A stretch of DNA of 64,000 bases from Tenacibaculum dicentrarchi (GTDB lineage: Bacteria > Bacteroidota > Bacteroidia > Flavobacteriales > Flavobacteriaceae): NCBI RefSeq assembly GCF_964036635.1, contig NZ_OZ038524.1, forward strand, positions 2,361,001 through 2,425,000. The letters run 5' to 3'. The notes under the pieces were generated by a model, which was not told where the DNA came from, did not search any database, and saw nothing but the letters and a program-made list of their open reading frames with translations. Below, in pieces: positions 35,217 through 44,183 of the stretch (positions are counted from its first letter, which is position 1; each line of letters starts with the position of its first letter). Position numbers and translations under genes: made by a program.

Positions 35217-36494
35217 ATGAGAATGTCTAAAATTATTGCTGGATTTTCTAAACTTACAAAAGAAGAAAAAATAGCTTGGTTAATTAAAAATTATTTTAAT
35301 AATCAACCTGAAATTATACAAACATTAAAACAATATTGGAATACTGATGAAAAACTACAACAATTACATGACGATTTTATAGAAAACACCATTTCTAACT
35401 TTTATATGCCCTACGGAATTGCGCCAAATTTCATCATCAATGGGCAAGATTATGTAATTCCGATGGTCGTTGAAGAAAGCTCTGTTGTTGCTGCGGCATC
35501 GTTAGTTGCAAAATATTGGAGTACTCGTGGTGGTTTTAAAACTGAAGTTGTTTCTACTACCAAAATCGGACAAGTACATTTTATGTATCAAGGCGATAAA
35601 AAAGCGTTGACAACTTATTTTGAGCAACAAAAAGAAAATTTATATACCGCAACAGCTTCCATTACCAAAAATATGGAAAAACGTGGCGGAGGTATTTTAG
35701 ATATTCAATTAATTGATAAAACCGATAAACTTGCTGATTATTATCAACTTCATGTAACTTTTGAAACAAAAGATAGCATGGGTGCAAATTTCATCAATTC
35801 TTGTTTAGAAGCTATTGCAAAAACTTTTAGAAAAGATGATATAGAAATTGTCATGAGTATTTTATCAAATTATGTTCCACAGTGTTTGGTTCGAGCTGAA
35901 GTTTCTTGTAAAATTGAAGATTTAGGCGGAGAAAATCCTCAGAAATTTGCTCAAAAATTTGAACAAGCTGTTAAAATTGCTGAAATAGAACCTTACAGAG
36001 CCGTAACTCATAATAAAGGAATTATGAATGGTATTGATTCGGTAGTTTTAGCCACAGGAAACGATTTTAGAGCTATTGAAGCTGGTGCACATGCCTATGC
36101 TTCAAAAGATGGACAATACAGAAGTTTAACGCATTGTGAAACAAAAGACGGGATCTTTAAATTTTGGATTGAAATTCCGCTTGCTCTTGGTACTGTTGGA
36201 GGTTTAACAGCTTTACATCCTATGGCAAAATTATCGTTAGACATGATGCAAAAACCATCAGCAAAACAGTTAATGGAAATTATTGCAACTGCTGGTTTAG
36301 CTCAAAATTTTGCCGCTTTACGTGCTTTAACAACTAAAGGAATTCAGCACGGACACATGAAAATGCACTTGCAAAATATTTTAAATCAGTTAGAAGCAAC
36401 ATCCCAAGAAAAAGAAATTGTTACCACTTATTTTGATAACAAAACTGTTTCTCATAGTGCTGTAGTTGATAAAGTTAACGAATTAAGAAAATAA
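35217..36494 (+). CDS. mvaA: Hydroxymethylglutaryl-CoA reductase, class II type
   Basis: Makes mevalonate from HMG-CoA, the committing step of the mevalonate route to isoprenoids. The 425-residue length and sequence match class II (soluble, bacterial) enzymes. Active-site blocks: Glu in MVVEESSVVAAAS, Lys in THNKGIMNGID, Asp in ATGNDFRAIEAGAH and His in GIQHGHMKMH. The ATG at 35217 and another at 35223 are both possible starts. The next gene starts 4 bases after the stop. Class II is often called 'degradative', but its place beside GHMP kinases suggests a biosynthetic role here. Confidence 0.95.
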   Translation: MRMSKIIAGFSKLTKEEKIAWLIKNYFNNQPEIIQTLKQYWNTDEKLQQLHDDFIENTISNFYMPYGIAPNFIINGQDYVIPMVVEESSVVAAASLVAKYWSTRGGFKTEVVSTTKIGQVHFMYQGDKKALTTYFEQQKENLYTATASITKNMEKRGGGILDIQLIDKTDKLADYYQLHVTFETKDSMGANFINSCLEAIAKTFRKDDIEIVMSILSNYVPQCLVRAEVSCKIEDLGGENPQKFAQKFEQAVKIAEIEPYRAVTHNKGIMNGIDSVVLATGNDFRAIEAGAHAYASKDGQYRSLTHCETKDGIFKFWIEIPLALGTVGGLTALHPMAKLSLDMMQKPSAKQLMEIIATAGLAQNFAALRALTTKGIQHGHMKMHLQNILNQLEATSQEKEIVTTYFDNKTVSHSAVVDKVNELRK

Positions 36495-36498
36495 AATT

Positions 36499-37440
36499 TT
36501 GGATACATTTTACAGCAACGGAAAATTATTATTAACAGGTGAATATCTTGTTTTAGACGGTGCAACATCGTTGGCTGTTCCTACTAAATTTGGGCAAGAT
36601 TTAACAGTTGAACCCATTAAAGAACAACAACTTATTTGGGGAAGTTTTACCAATACTGGCGAATGTTGGTTTGAAGCTACTTTTGATTTGCCAAAGTTAC
36701 GCCTAACTTCTGCTACTTTTAATTCTGATAAAGAAGGAAATGCCGAATTTATCGCAGAAACTTTATCAGATATTTTACAAGAAGCTAAAAAATTAAATCC
36801 TGATTTTTTAAGCGATAAAAATGATGATAAAAACGGTTATCTTGTAAAAACAAACTTAACTTTTCCGCAAAATTGGGGCTTAGGAAGTTCATCAACTTTA
36901 ATAAATAACATTGCTACTTGGGCAAAAGTTAATCCGTTTATTTTGTTGCAAAATGCCTTTTCAGGAAGTGGTTATGATATTGCTTGTGCAAGTAATAACA
37001 CGCCTATTTTATATCAACTAGATGCAAAAAAACCGATTGTATCAAAAATAGAATTCAATCCTAATTTTACAGATGAATTATTTTTTATCTATTTAAATCA
37101 AAAACAAAATAGCCGAGAAGGAATTGCACAATATAAAAATCATCGAGAAGAAGCTAAAAAATTAATTCCTGAAATAAACAATTTAACACAGCAATTTTTA
37201 AAGGCAGATTCTACTAAAAATATCAATAAAATAATCGTTGAACACGAACAAATAATCAGTTCGATTATCAAACAACAACCCGTAAAAAAACGATTATTTC
37301 CAGATTATTTTGGCGAAATAAAAAGCTTAGGTGCTTGGGGTGGAGATTTTGTTTTAGCTACAGGAAATGAAAATACAGTAAATTATTTTGAAGAAAAAGA
37401 ATATAATACAATTGTTCCTTATCAAAAAATGGTTTTATAA
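36499..37440 (+). CDS. GYDIA-family GHMP kinase
   Basis: A 313-residue GHMP-type sugar/isoprenoid kinase. It has the N-terminal substrate strand FYSNGKLLLTGEYLVLDGATSL, the ATP loop WGLGSSSTLINNIATW and the family-naming SGSGYDIACA. The start is TTG at 36499, directly after HMG-CoA reductase; no ATG matches the conserved N-terminus. In the mevalonate pathway a second kinase (phosphomevalonate kinase) is needed, and none of the classical type is visible in this window, so this gene is a candidate. That substrate is inferred from position only. Confidence 0.9.
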   Translation: MDTFYSNGKLLLTGEYLVLDGATSLAVPTKFGQDLTVEPIKEQQLIWGSFTNTGECWFEATFDLPKLRLTSATFNSDKEGNAEFIAETLSDILQEAKKLNPDFLSDKNDDKNGYLVKTNLTFPQNWGLGSSSTLINNIATWAKVNPFILLQNAFSGSGYDIACASNNTPILYQLDAKKPIVSKIEFNPNFTDELFFIYLNQKQNSREGIAQYKNHREEAKKLIPEINNLTQQFLKADSTKNINKIIVEHEQIISSIIKQQPVKKRLFPDYFGEIKSLGAWGGDFVLATGNENTVNYFEEKEYNTIVPYQKMVL

Positions 37441-37488
37441 TCGTTTTTAGAAAAATATCAAAATTATTCAAACGGATAAAAATAAATA

Positions 37489-38697
37489 ATGAAAAAAGTA
37501 ATTATTATAGGTGGCGGTGCTGCAGGACATTTTACAGCAATTAATGCAAAAGAACAAAATCCTGATTTAGATATTACCATTCTTGAAAAAGGAAAAGAAG
37601 TTTTACAAAAAGTAAAAATTTCTGGTGGCGGACGCTGTAATGTTACACACGCTTGTTTTGAACCGAAAGAATTAGTGAAATTTTATCCTCGAGGAGAAAA
37701 AGAACTTTTAGGTCCTTTTCATCAATTTATGACAGGCGATACTTTTGAATGGTTTGATGACAGAGGCGTTCCCTTGAAAATTGAAGATGATAACAGAGTT
37801 TTTCCTGAAGAAAATACATCGCAAGCAATTATTGATTGTTTTCAAAATGCTGTTAATAAATTAGGAATTAAAGTCTTAAAAAATCATGGTGTAAATTCTG
37901 TTGAGAAAAATAATGAACAATGGATTCTCAATACAAAAGAACAACAATTTGAAGCCGATTATTTAGTAATTGCAGCTGGTAGTTCTAAAAAAGTTTGGGA
38001 TTTATGTAAAACTTTAGAGCATAGTGTTGTTGAACCTGTGCCTTCATTATTTACTTTTAATATCAAAGATAAAAGAATTATAGATTTAGGCGGAATATCT
38101 GTTCCTAATGCTGATGTAAAATTAGTAGGAACAAATTTAGAAAATTCAGGGCCTTTATTAATTACACATTGGGGATTAAGTGGTCCTGCAATTTTAAAAT
38201 TATCAGCTTTTGGAGCACGTATTTTAGCTGATAAAAATTATCAATATAATGTTTTAGTAAATTGGTTAGGGCAAGATTTTGATGATGTTTTAGATACATT
38301 AACTGCCTTAAAGAAATCAGAAGCAAGAAAACAAATACATTTAAAATCGCCATTTGCTGATATTCCTCGTCGTTTATGGGAACGTTTTGTAAGCGCATCC
38401 GAAGTAAAAACCACTCAAAACTGGGGAGATTTAAGTAATAAACAATTACATAATTTAGCAATGCAATTAACAAAAGGATTATTTAATGCTAATGGACGTA
38501 CCACTTTTAAAGATGAATTTGTAACTGCTGGTGGTGTCGATTTAAAAGAAATTAACTTTAAACGTTTTGAAAGTAAATTACATAAAAACTTGTTTATGGT
38601 TGGTGAAGTTTTAAATATTGATGCTGTTACTGGCGGATTTAATTTTCAAAATGCTTGGACAGGTGCATTTATTTGTGCAAAAAGCATTGCTGAATAA
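37489..38697 (+). CDS. BaiN/HI0933-like NAD(P)/FAD-dependent oxidoreductase
   Basis: A 402-residue flavoprotein of the HI0933 (BaiN/RdsA) group. FAD-binding: GGGAAGHFTAINA at residues 8-20, the second motif KISGGGRCNVTHACFEP, the family block GDTFEWFDDRGVPL and the C-terminal EVLNIDAVTGGFNFQNAWTGA. Substrate unknown; some relatives reduce steroid-like or other double bonds. It begins 48 bases after the GYDIA kinase and may be read with it. A terminator follows. Confidence 0.92.
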   Translation: MKKVIIIGGGAAGHFTAINAKEQNPDLDITILEKGKEVLQKVKISGGGRCNVTHACFEPKELVKFYPRGEKELLGPFHQFMTGDTFEWFDDRGVPLKIEDDNRVFPEENTSQAIIDCFQNAVNKLGIKVLKNHGVNSVEKNNEQWILNTKEQQFEADYLVIAAGSSKKVWDLCKTLEHSVVEPVPSLFTFNIKDKRIIDLGGISVPNADVKLVGTNLENSGPLLITHWGLSGPAILKLSAFGARILADKNYQYNVLVNWLGQDFDDVLDTLTALKKSEARKQIHLKSPFADIPRRLWERFVSASEVKTTQNWGDLSNKQLHNLAMQLTKGLFNANGRTTFKDEFVTAGGVDLKEINFKRFESKLHKNLFMVGEVLNIDAVTGGFNFQNAWTGAFICAKSIAE

Positions 38698-38715
38698 TTT
38701 AAAATATAAAAGAAT

Positions 38716-38752
38716 AAAAAACCTCTTTCAAATATTTGAAAGAGGTTTTTTT
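38716..38752 (+). terminator. Terminator after flavoprotein gene
   Basis: AAAAACCTCTTTCAAAT / ATTTGAAAGAGGTTTTT, a long near-perfect stem followed by Ts, ahead of the convergent J-domain/KTSC gene. Confidence 0.88.
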
Positions 38753-38786
38753 TATATAATCAATAATAAAAGTTACGCTATTTTTA

Positions 38787-39233
38787 TTAAGCGTTTGCCA
38801 TTGCTTTTTTCGATTTTCTGTAAGTAAAAGAATTAAAAATATTTCTTTTTCCAAAGTTATTTATCGATTTAGCATTTATAAACTTAAGAAATAACTTTCT
38901 ATTTACACCAAAGTATTCATACGTATTACCATCGGTAAAAGTAACTTCTAACAACATACTTTTGTGTTGATAATCAGCAACTCTCGATTCTGTAATAGTT
39001 GCTTTATATTCTTCAGCATGAGCTTCTTTAGTTTCAGGAGCAATACTTACTAAAAAGTGATATCCATCAATAATTTGAGTACTTACTTCTTCTGCTTCTA
39101 ATTTCTTTTCTTCGTCTAGAAATTTATCAGGATGCCACTCTTTTACCAATCCACGGTAAGTGGTTTTTAATTCTTTTAAAACTATAGGACCTTCTACCTT
39201 AAAAAGCTTCTTATATTCTTTTATGCGTTTCAT
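38787..39233 (-). CDS. J-domain plus KTSC-domain protein
   Basis: A 148-residue cytoplasmic protein. The N-terminal half is J-domain-like: helix, KEWHPDKF with the HPD tripeptide at 34-36, and following helices. The C-terminal half (about 82-135) reads SRVADYQHKSMLLEVTFTDGNTYEYFGV...FINAKSINNFGKRNI, matching KTSC domains. J-domains stimulate Hsp70 (DnaK); KTSC is of unknown role. The pairing suggests a client-recognition or nucleic-acid link to chaperones, by inference. Preceded and followed by intergenic AT-rich DNA. Confidence 0.85.
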   Translation of the reverse strand: MKRIKEYKKLFKVEGPIVLKELKTTYRGLVKEWHPDKFLDEEKKLEAEEVSTQIIDGYHFLVSIAPETKEAHAEEYKATITESRVADYQHKSMLLEVTFTDGNTYEYFGVNRKLFLKFINAKSINNFGKRNIFNSFTYRKSKKAMANA

Positions 39234-39364
39234 CTGTATGAAATAATTTAGCCCGCGAAATTACTCAAATTATCTGAATATGAGACACAAAGCTGTTTAA
39301 ATTTAAAATATTTTATTTTATTTAGGAAAAATATATGCTAAATACTTCAAAAACAATTCCTAAT

Positions 39365-39982
39365 TTAATAACTCATAACCGTACCGTAATACAATAACTG
39401 AAATGTTTTAACCTCTAAAAGCAAGTAATTTAATGCCATCATAATACCGTAGTTAGATTTATCGGTAAAATGATACTCAAAATAATTTAATTGATTTTCT
39501 TCAAAATCATAATAAATGGTATCTGTTTTAAAATGATTTTTATAAAAATTGTCTAATTGCGATAATTTGTGTCCATTAATTTTTACTGCAAAGGCATATA
39601 AATCATCTATTTTTAGTTTTAATTTCCTTCCTTTAAAACTCAACTCATTGTTACTTGTAAAAAGCATTTTTTTATATGTGTCTTCAGCCAACATATTATA
39701 TAAAATTTGCTCAGTATTTATTTCTTTTTGGAGTGTTTCTATGTATTTTGATAAAATATTAGATACTTTATTTAGCCCTGCAATTTTCATTTTCGTATGC
39801 TGAAACATCAACGGTTTTTCTTCCGATTGTTTTTCAAAAAAAGCCGTTCTACCAGCAATAATTTCGTTGTTTACACGAATTGCCATTGTTATTGATGTAT
39901 GTGCCGAATAGCTAGTGAATTTATGCTGACTAAATCCAACAACAGGCAAAAAAAGAATCATGAAAATAAAACAACGCTTCAT
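39365..39982 (-). CDS. Exported protein of unknown function
   Basis: A 205-residue protein with a signal peptide (about 1-18, VVGFSQ). The rest is mainly helical. A stretch (KVSNILSKYIETLQKEI ... GRKLKLKIDDLY ... NYFEYHFTDKSNYGIMMALNYLLLEVKTFQL) loosely recalls the N-terminal helical domain of GldM, the gliding/type IX secretion protein, but the membrane anchor and beta domains of GldM are missing. I treat this as unknown. A hairpin (40005-40041) separates it from the upstream pair of small genes. Confidence 0.7.
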   Translation of the reverse strand: MKRCFIFMILFLPVVGFSQHKFTSYSAHTSITMAIRVNNEIIAGRTAFFEKQSEEKPLMFQHTKMKIAGLNKVSNILSKYIETLQKEINTEQILYNMLAEDTYKKMLFTSNNELSFKGRKLKLKIDDLYAFAVKINGHKLSQLDNFYKNHFKTDTIYYDFEENQLNYFEYHFTDKSNYGIMMALNYLLLEVKTFQLLYYGTVMSY

Positions 39983-40004
39983 ATATAATTTAATTAAAAT
40001 AAAT

Positions 40005-40041
40005 ATTTTGGTTCGATTACAAAATGTAGGCGAACCAAAAT
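40005..40041 (-). terminator. Hairpin after small gene pair
   Basis: ATTTTGGTTCG / CGAACCAAAAT, an 11-bp perfect stem with a 15-base loop, 13 bases after the stop of the 95-residue gene on the minus strand. T-rich sequence follows on that strand; a terminator is likely, an operator is possible. Confidence 0.6.
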
Positions 40042-40053
40042 AATAAAAGCTAA

Positions 40054-40341
40054 TTAATCTTCTTCTTGATAACAGTTAAAAATAATTGTATAGCCGTATT
40101 CTATAGCTTCTTCGTATAATTCTTTTTGATCCTCATCAACATCATTTATAGAGTCGAGTGTAAAATATTCCTCTTCTATTTCTATTAATTTCCAACCTTC
40201 CTCTTTAATATACATTTTGGCAAGTTTAAGAGCCCCTGAAATATCTTTATAATCGATATACAAACTTACATAAGCCCCTACAACTTTATCATAATGTTCT
40301 GATGATTTTTTTGGTTTTGCTAAAGCATTTATTAAAAACAT
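40054..40341 (-). CDS. Small acidic protein of unknown function (95 residues)
   Basis: A 95-residue cytoplasmic protein, strongly acidic at its end (NCYQEED). Its central part (GAYVSLYIDYKDISGALKLAKMYIKEEGWKLIEIEEEYFTLD) has an alternating strand-helix pattern resembling small alpha/beta folds. I do not recognise a family. It lies 21 bases after the 77-residue gene at 40363-40596 and is probably its partner. Confidence 0.65.
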   Translation of the reverse strand: MFLINALAKPKKSSEHYDKVVGAYVSLYIDYKDISGALKLAKMYIKEEGWKLIEIEEEYFTLDSINDVDEDQKELYEEAIEYGYTIIFNCYQEED

Positions 40342-40362
40342 ATTTTTATTTTTTAAGTTAAA

Positions 40363-40596
40363 TTAAGCGATTTCTCCTCGGTGTGGCTTTAAAGCATCTC
40401 TAAAAATTTTCATATCATTTTCAGCGACAACAATAAAAGCAATACTATGCATAGGATTTAATTCTTTATAATTTACTTGATCATAAGACAAGCCGTCTAT
40501 TTTCGCAAATTCTTTTAAATGAATGCAATGATGCTTTGCAGTGGCTAAGCCATCTGGTCCTTTAAAATCCCAAAGTAATTTTATTTTCCTACTCAT
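40363..40596 (-). CDS. Small protein of unknown function (77 residues)
   Basis: A 77-residue protein. I place its start at ATG 40596 (MSRKIKLLWDFKGPDG), nine codons inside the longest frame, since the conserved-looking part starts there. It contains two histidines in AKHHCIHLKEFA and a C-terminal VVAENDMKIFRDALKPH. No motif I can name. First gene of a likely two-gene unit. Confidence 0.6.
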   Translation of the reverse strand: MSRKIKLLWDFKGPDGLATAKHHCIHLKEFAKIDGLSYDQVNYKELNPMHSIAFIVVAENDMKIFRDALKPHRGEIA

Positions 40597-40623
40597 ATAT
40601 TTTATGCTATTGTTACAAAACAA

Positions 40624-41003
40624 AAATACTTATTTAGATGCTAGGAACCGATTAAAAAATAATTTTATTCTTTAAATTCAATATTTTTTTGAAGCTATTT
40701 CCCGCTTTCCGCACTCGCTTTTTTTATTTTTTTTAAAGGAAAAAACAAAAAAGAGCTCAAACAATTGCTGCAATCGGGGCTAGGAGTTTTAGTTAATTTT
40801 CAAAAATTAAACACCACTATTTTAATCAAAAAAAAATCTTTAATTACTTTTTATTCATTAAATCTAAATATAATGTTAAAGTTTCTTCTCAAGAACGCCA
40901 AAATAAGGTACTTTTTTACCTCATAAAGATATTTTATTCACAAAAATTAGGTAATCGTTATATTATTTAAGTTATTTGAGTAAATAATTTAAATTTTTTT
41001 AAC
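40624..41003. other. Intergenic region before SusC
   Basis: 380 bases between divergent genes. It carries repeat copy 3 (40690-40785), and an AT-rich region with GTTATATTATTTAAG and TTTGAG before the SusC start. I see no clean TAnnTTTG promoter for SusC and no further gene. Confidence 0.6.
40690..40785 (-). repeat. CCTAGCCCCGATTG element, copy 3 (possible structured RNA)
   Basis: On the minus strand: CTCCTAGCCCCGATTGCAGCA, TTGTTTGAGCTC, an A/T-rich centre, GCGAGTGCGGAAAGCGGGAA and ATAGCTTC. The 5' GATTGCAGC pairs less well with the changed 3' end than in copies 1 and 2. It lies between divergent genes. Confidence 0.65.
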
Positions 41004-44000
41004 ATGAGAGTAACATTATTATGGCTACTTTTTCTTGTGTCTCAATTTACATTTGCGCAAGAAAAAACGATATCTGGGGTTGTCTCAGATGAATCTGGAG
41101 GACTTCCAGGAGTTAGTATTATTATTAAAGGAACCACTACTGGTGTAGAAACTGATTTTGATGGTAATTATTCAATTAACGCTAAACAAAATGACATCCT
41201 TGTTTTTAGTTTTGTAGGTAAAGCTACAGTTCAAAAAACAGTAGGAACTTCTAACAAAATTAATGTCGTATTAGCTGATGATGCAAACTTATTAAACGAA
41301 GTTGTAGTTACTGCTTTAGGGATTAAGCGTAAACCAAAATCGATTGGTTCAGCACAACAAACGGTAAAAGGTGATGACTTAACTAAAACAAGAGAAACAG
41401 ATATATCTACGGCTCTTGCTGGGAAGGTTTCTGGAATTCAATTTACAGGTCAACCTTCTTCTTCTTTTAAAGGTGCTGATGTACGTTTAAGGGGAGCTAA
41501 AAATGTTTTATATGTAGTTGATGGTATTCGTTTGAATAGCAGTACTGATGTAAATACAGAAGACATTGAATCTATGACAGTATTAAAAGGTTTAGCTGCT
41601 ACAGCACTATACGGACCTTCTGGTAAAAATGGAGCAATTGTTATTATTTCTAAAAAAGCTAAAAGTGGTAATTCTAAAATTGTATTTAACAGTAGTATTG
41701 GTTTATCTAGTGTAGTTGGCTTACCTGAATATCAAAACCAATATGGTGGAGGTTACAGAAATGATGGGAAAGGTAGTGCTGATGAGAATACTAGTTCTAT
41801 TGGTTATTGGAATACCCTTAACGGACAAAAAATAGTAAATTATGCGGCTGATGAATCTTGGGGACCTGAATTAGATGGTACACTAGTGCGTCAGTGGGAT
41901 TCTTGGATTAAAGGTGATCCTGAATTTGGTAAATTAAGAGCATGGTCTGCAAATCCTGATAATATAAAAGATTTTTATAGAACAGGACAAGTAACTAATA
42001 ATAGCTTAACTTTTTCTAAAGGTGGTGAAGGGTATTCTATCCGTACTACTCTAGGTCAAGTAAAACAAGATTTAGTATTAGAAAATTCTGATAGAAAAAC
42101 AACGAGAGTTAACACAAACTTAAGTTTTGATTTAAATAAAAAATTAACATTTTCTACCACTGTTAATTACTCTAATAGAGTTACTAAAAATGATCCTGAT
42201 GGACAATATAATAACTTAGCGAGTAACTTAAATCAATGGTGGCAACGTCAAATAGATGTAAGTAGGTTAAAAGATTACAAGAGAAATGGAGAAATGGTTT
42301 CTTGGAATATAAATAGCCCTACGAATCCTAGACCTAAATATTGGAACTCACCTTATTTTACACTATATGAAGATGGTAATTTAGAAACAAAAGATGCTAT
42401 TTTTGGTAAAGTAGCCTTAGCTTATAAAATTACTGAAAAACTAAATGCTTCTGTTGCTTACAAAAGAGCTATTAATCAATACGAAAGAAGTGATAAAACT
42501 GGTTTTGGAGGATTAGCTCCAGAAAGTTTTAGAGAAAGAAAAACTACCTCATCTGAAGATGAAATATTTGCTATTACTAATTATAGTAACACCTGGAACG
42601 ATTTTGAGTTAAAAGCTAGTGCTGGTTTTCAATTAATCGATAGAAAATACAATACTTTAGACACATGGTCTGTTGGAGGGTTAACAACTAAAGATTTTTA
42701 TAGTATTGGAACATCTAAAGATAGACCAGGTATTAATACAACCAAATTTAGAGTACAAGAAAGAGGTATGTTTCTTACTACTGATTTAGGATATAAAGAA
42801 TTGGTATATTTAACAGGATCTTACAGAATTGATTACGGATCTACTGCGAATGCAGATAATAATAGATTAGATACAAAAGGTTTATCAGCTTCATTTATTT
42901 TTAGTGAATTAATTCCTGAAAACAATATTCTTTCTTTTGGTAAATTAAGAGCAGGAACAAGTCAAGCGCCTTATTTCCCAAATCCTTTTCAATTAAACCC
43001 TACCTATGATGCAGGAACTTCTTACGGTTCTAACGGAACTTCTATAGCTCCTAATACTGCTGTTAATCCTAATTTAGAAGGAGGTTTACGTTCTGAAAAC
43101 GAATTTGGAATAGAATTACGTTTTTTACATAATCGTATCAGTTTAGATGCAACTTATTTTTCTAGAGAGGATAAAAATTTACCTTCTGACGTTTCGTTAC
43201 CAACATCTACAGGTTACTATAGTTTTGTATCTAACGAAGGAGAACAGTCTTCTAATGGATTTGAATTAGCTATTTCTGGAGATATTATAAAAACCGACGA
43301 TTTAAAATGGAATGTAGCAATAAATGCTGCTACTTTAAAAAGAAAAGTTGATTTTATTGCTAAAGGAGTTAAAACAAATATTATTGACTCTTGGGGACCT
43401 CAATTATTAGAAAGAAGAGGCGAAGAATGGGGAGCTATTTATGGTAACGCCTATAAAAGAGATGCTAAAGGAAATAAAGTACTAGGTGCTGATGGATTAT
43501 ATGAATTTGAAAACAACAAATACTTAGGATCTATTTTACCAGACGTAACTGGTGGTTTTACAAGTAATTTAACGTATAAAAACTTTGACCTTTCTTTAGG
43601 TTTTGATTACCAAGTTGGTGGTAAATTTTATGGAGTTACAAGAAGATATACTAATTATTCTGGTAATGGTATAGAAACTGTTGGAAACAACTCTTTAGGA
43701 AACCCTATTCGTAATAAAATTATTGGTGCAGGTGCTCACGAAGCTTACAGTGTAAACTTAACTGATGCAGCACCTAATTCAGGTGGTCAATTAACTTCAG
43801 GTGTAGATGCTGATGGTAATGCACAAAGCTTTTTAGTGACACCAGCTAAATTATGGAAAGAAAACTTAGTAAGTATTCATGAAGAATTTGTTAATGATGC
43901 TACATACCTTAAATTAAGAACGATCAGATTAGGTTATAACGTACCAAAATCTGCTCTTGAAAACAGCTTTTTTACTGATATTAACTTAAGTGTATTTGCT

Positions 44001-44168
44001 AATAATGTATGGTTAATTCACTCAGAAGTAAAAGGAATAGACCCTTCTGAACTTCAAGGAAGATCTAGGGGAAGTAGAATTAATGGATATAACAATTACG
44101 AATGGATTGAAAATGGGCAATTACCTGCAGCTCGTACTATAGGTATTAATACTAAATTCACCTTTTAA
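41004..44168 (+). CDS. SusC/RagA-family TonB-linked outer membrane protein
   Basis: Outer-membrane importer working with a SusD partner. 1054 residues: signal peptide 1-18 (FTFAQ), a carboxypeptidase-D-like regulatory domain (about 20-100, ISGVVSDESGGLPGVSIIIKGT), plug domain with SusC features (about 110-215, NEVVVTALGIKRK and DVRLRGAKNVLYVVDGIRL) and a 22-strand barrel. The protein ends in Phe, as expected for a barrel. The substrate is unknown: no glycosidase, polysaccharide lyase or sulfatase gene is nearby, so peptide or protein uptake is as likely as glycan. Energy comes from TonB-ExbBD elsewhere. Confidence 0.96.
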   Translation: MRVTLLWLLFLVSQFTFAQEKTISGVVSDESGGLPGVSIIIKGTTTGVETDFDGNYSINAKQNDILVFSFVGKATVQKTVGTSNKINVVLADDANLLNEVVVTALGIKRKPKSIGSAQQTVKGDDLTKTRETDISTALAGKVSGIQFTGQPSSSFKGADVRLRGAKNVLYVVDGIRLNSSTDVNTEDIESMTVLKGLAATALYGPSGKNGAIVIISKKAKSGNSKIVFNSSIGLSSVVGLPEYQNQYGGGYRNDGKGSADENTSSIGYWNTLNGQKIVNYAADESWGPELDGTLVRQWDSWIKGDPEFGKLRAWSANPDNIKDFYRTGQVTNNSLTFSKGGEGYSIRTTLGQVKQDLVLENSDRKTTRVNTNLSFDLNKKLTFSTTVNYSNRVTKNDPDGQYNNLASNLNQWWQRQIDVSRLKDYKRNGEMVSWNINSPTNPRPKYWNSPYFTLYEDGNLETKDAIFGKVALAYKITEKLNASVAYKRAINQYERSDKTGFGGLAPESFRERKTTSSEDEIFAITNYSNTWNDFELKASAGFQLIDRKYNTLDTWSVGGLTTKDFYSIGTSKDRPGINTTKFRVQERGMFLTTDLGYKELVYLTGSYRIDYGSTANADNNRLDTKGLSASFIFSELIPENNILSFGKLRAGTSQAPYFPNPFQLNPTYDAGTSYGSNGTSIAPNTAVNPNLEGGLRSENEFGIELRFLHNRISLDATYFSREDKNLPSDVSLPTSTGYYSFVSNEGEQSSNGFELAISGDIIKTDDLKWNVAINAATLKRKVDFIAKGVKTNIIDSWGPQLLERRGEEWGAIYGNAYKRDAKGNKVLGADGLYEFENNKYLGSILPDVTGGFTSNLTYKNFDLSLGFDYQVGGKFYGVTRRYTNYSGNGIETVGNNSLGNPIRNKIIGAGAHEAYSVNLTDAAPNSGGQLTSGVDADGNAQSFLVTPAKLWKENLVSIHEEFVNDATYLKLRTIRLGYNVPKSALENSFFTDINLSVFANNVWLIHSEVKGIDPSELQGRSRGSRINGYNNYEWIENGQLPAARTIGINTKFTF

Positions 44169-44183
44169 TTAAACAATATTAAA

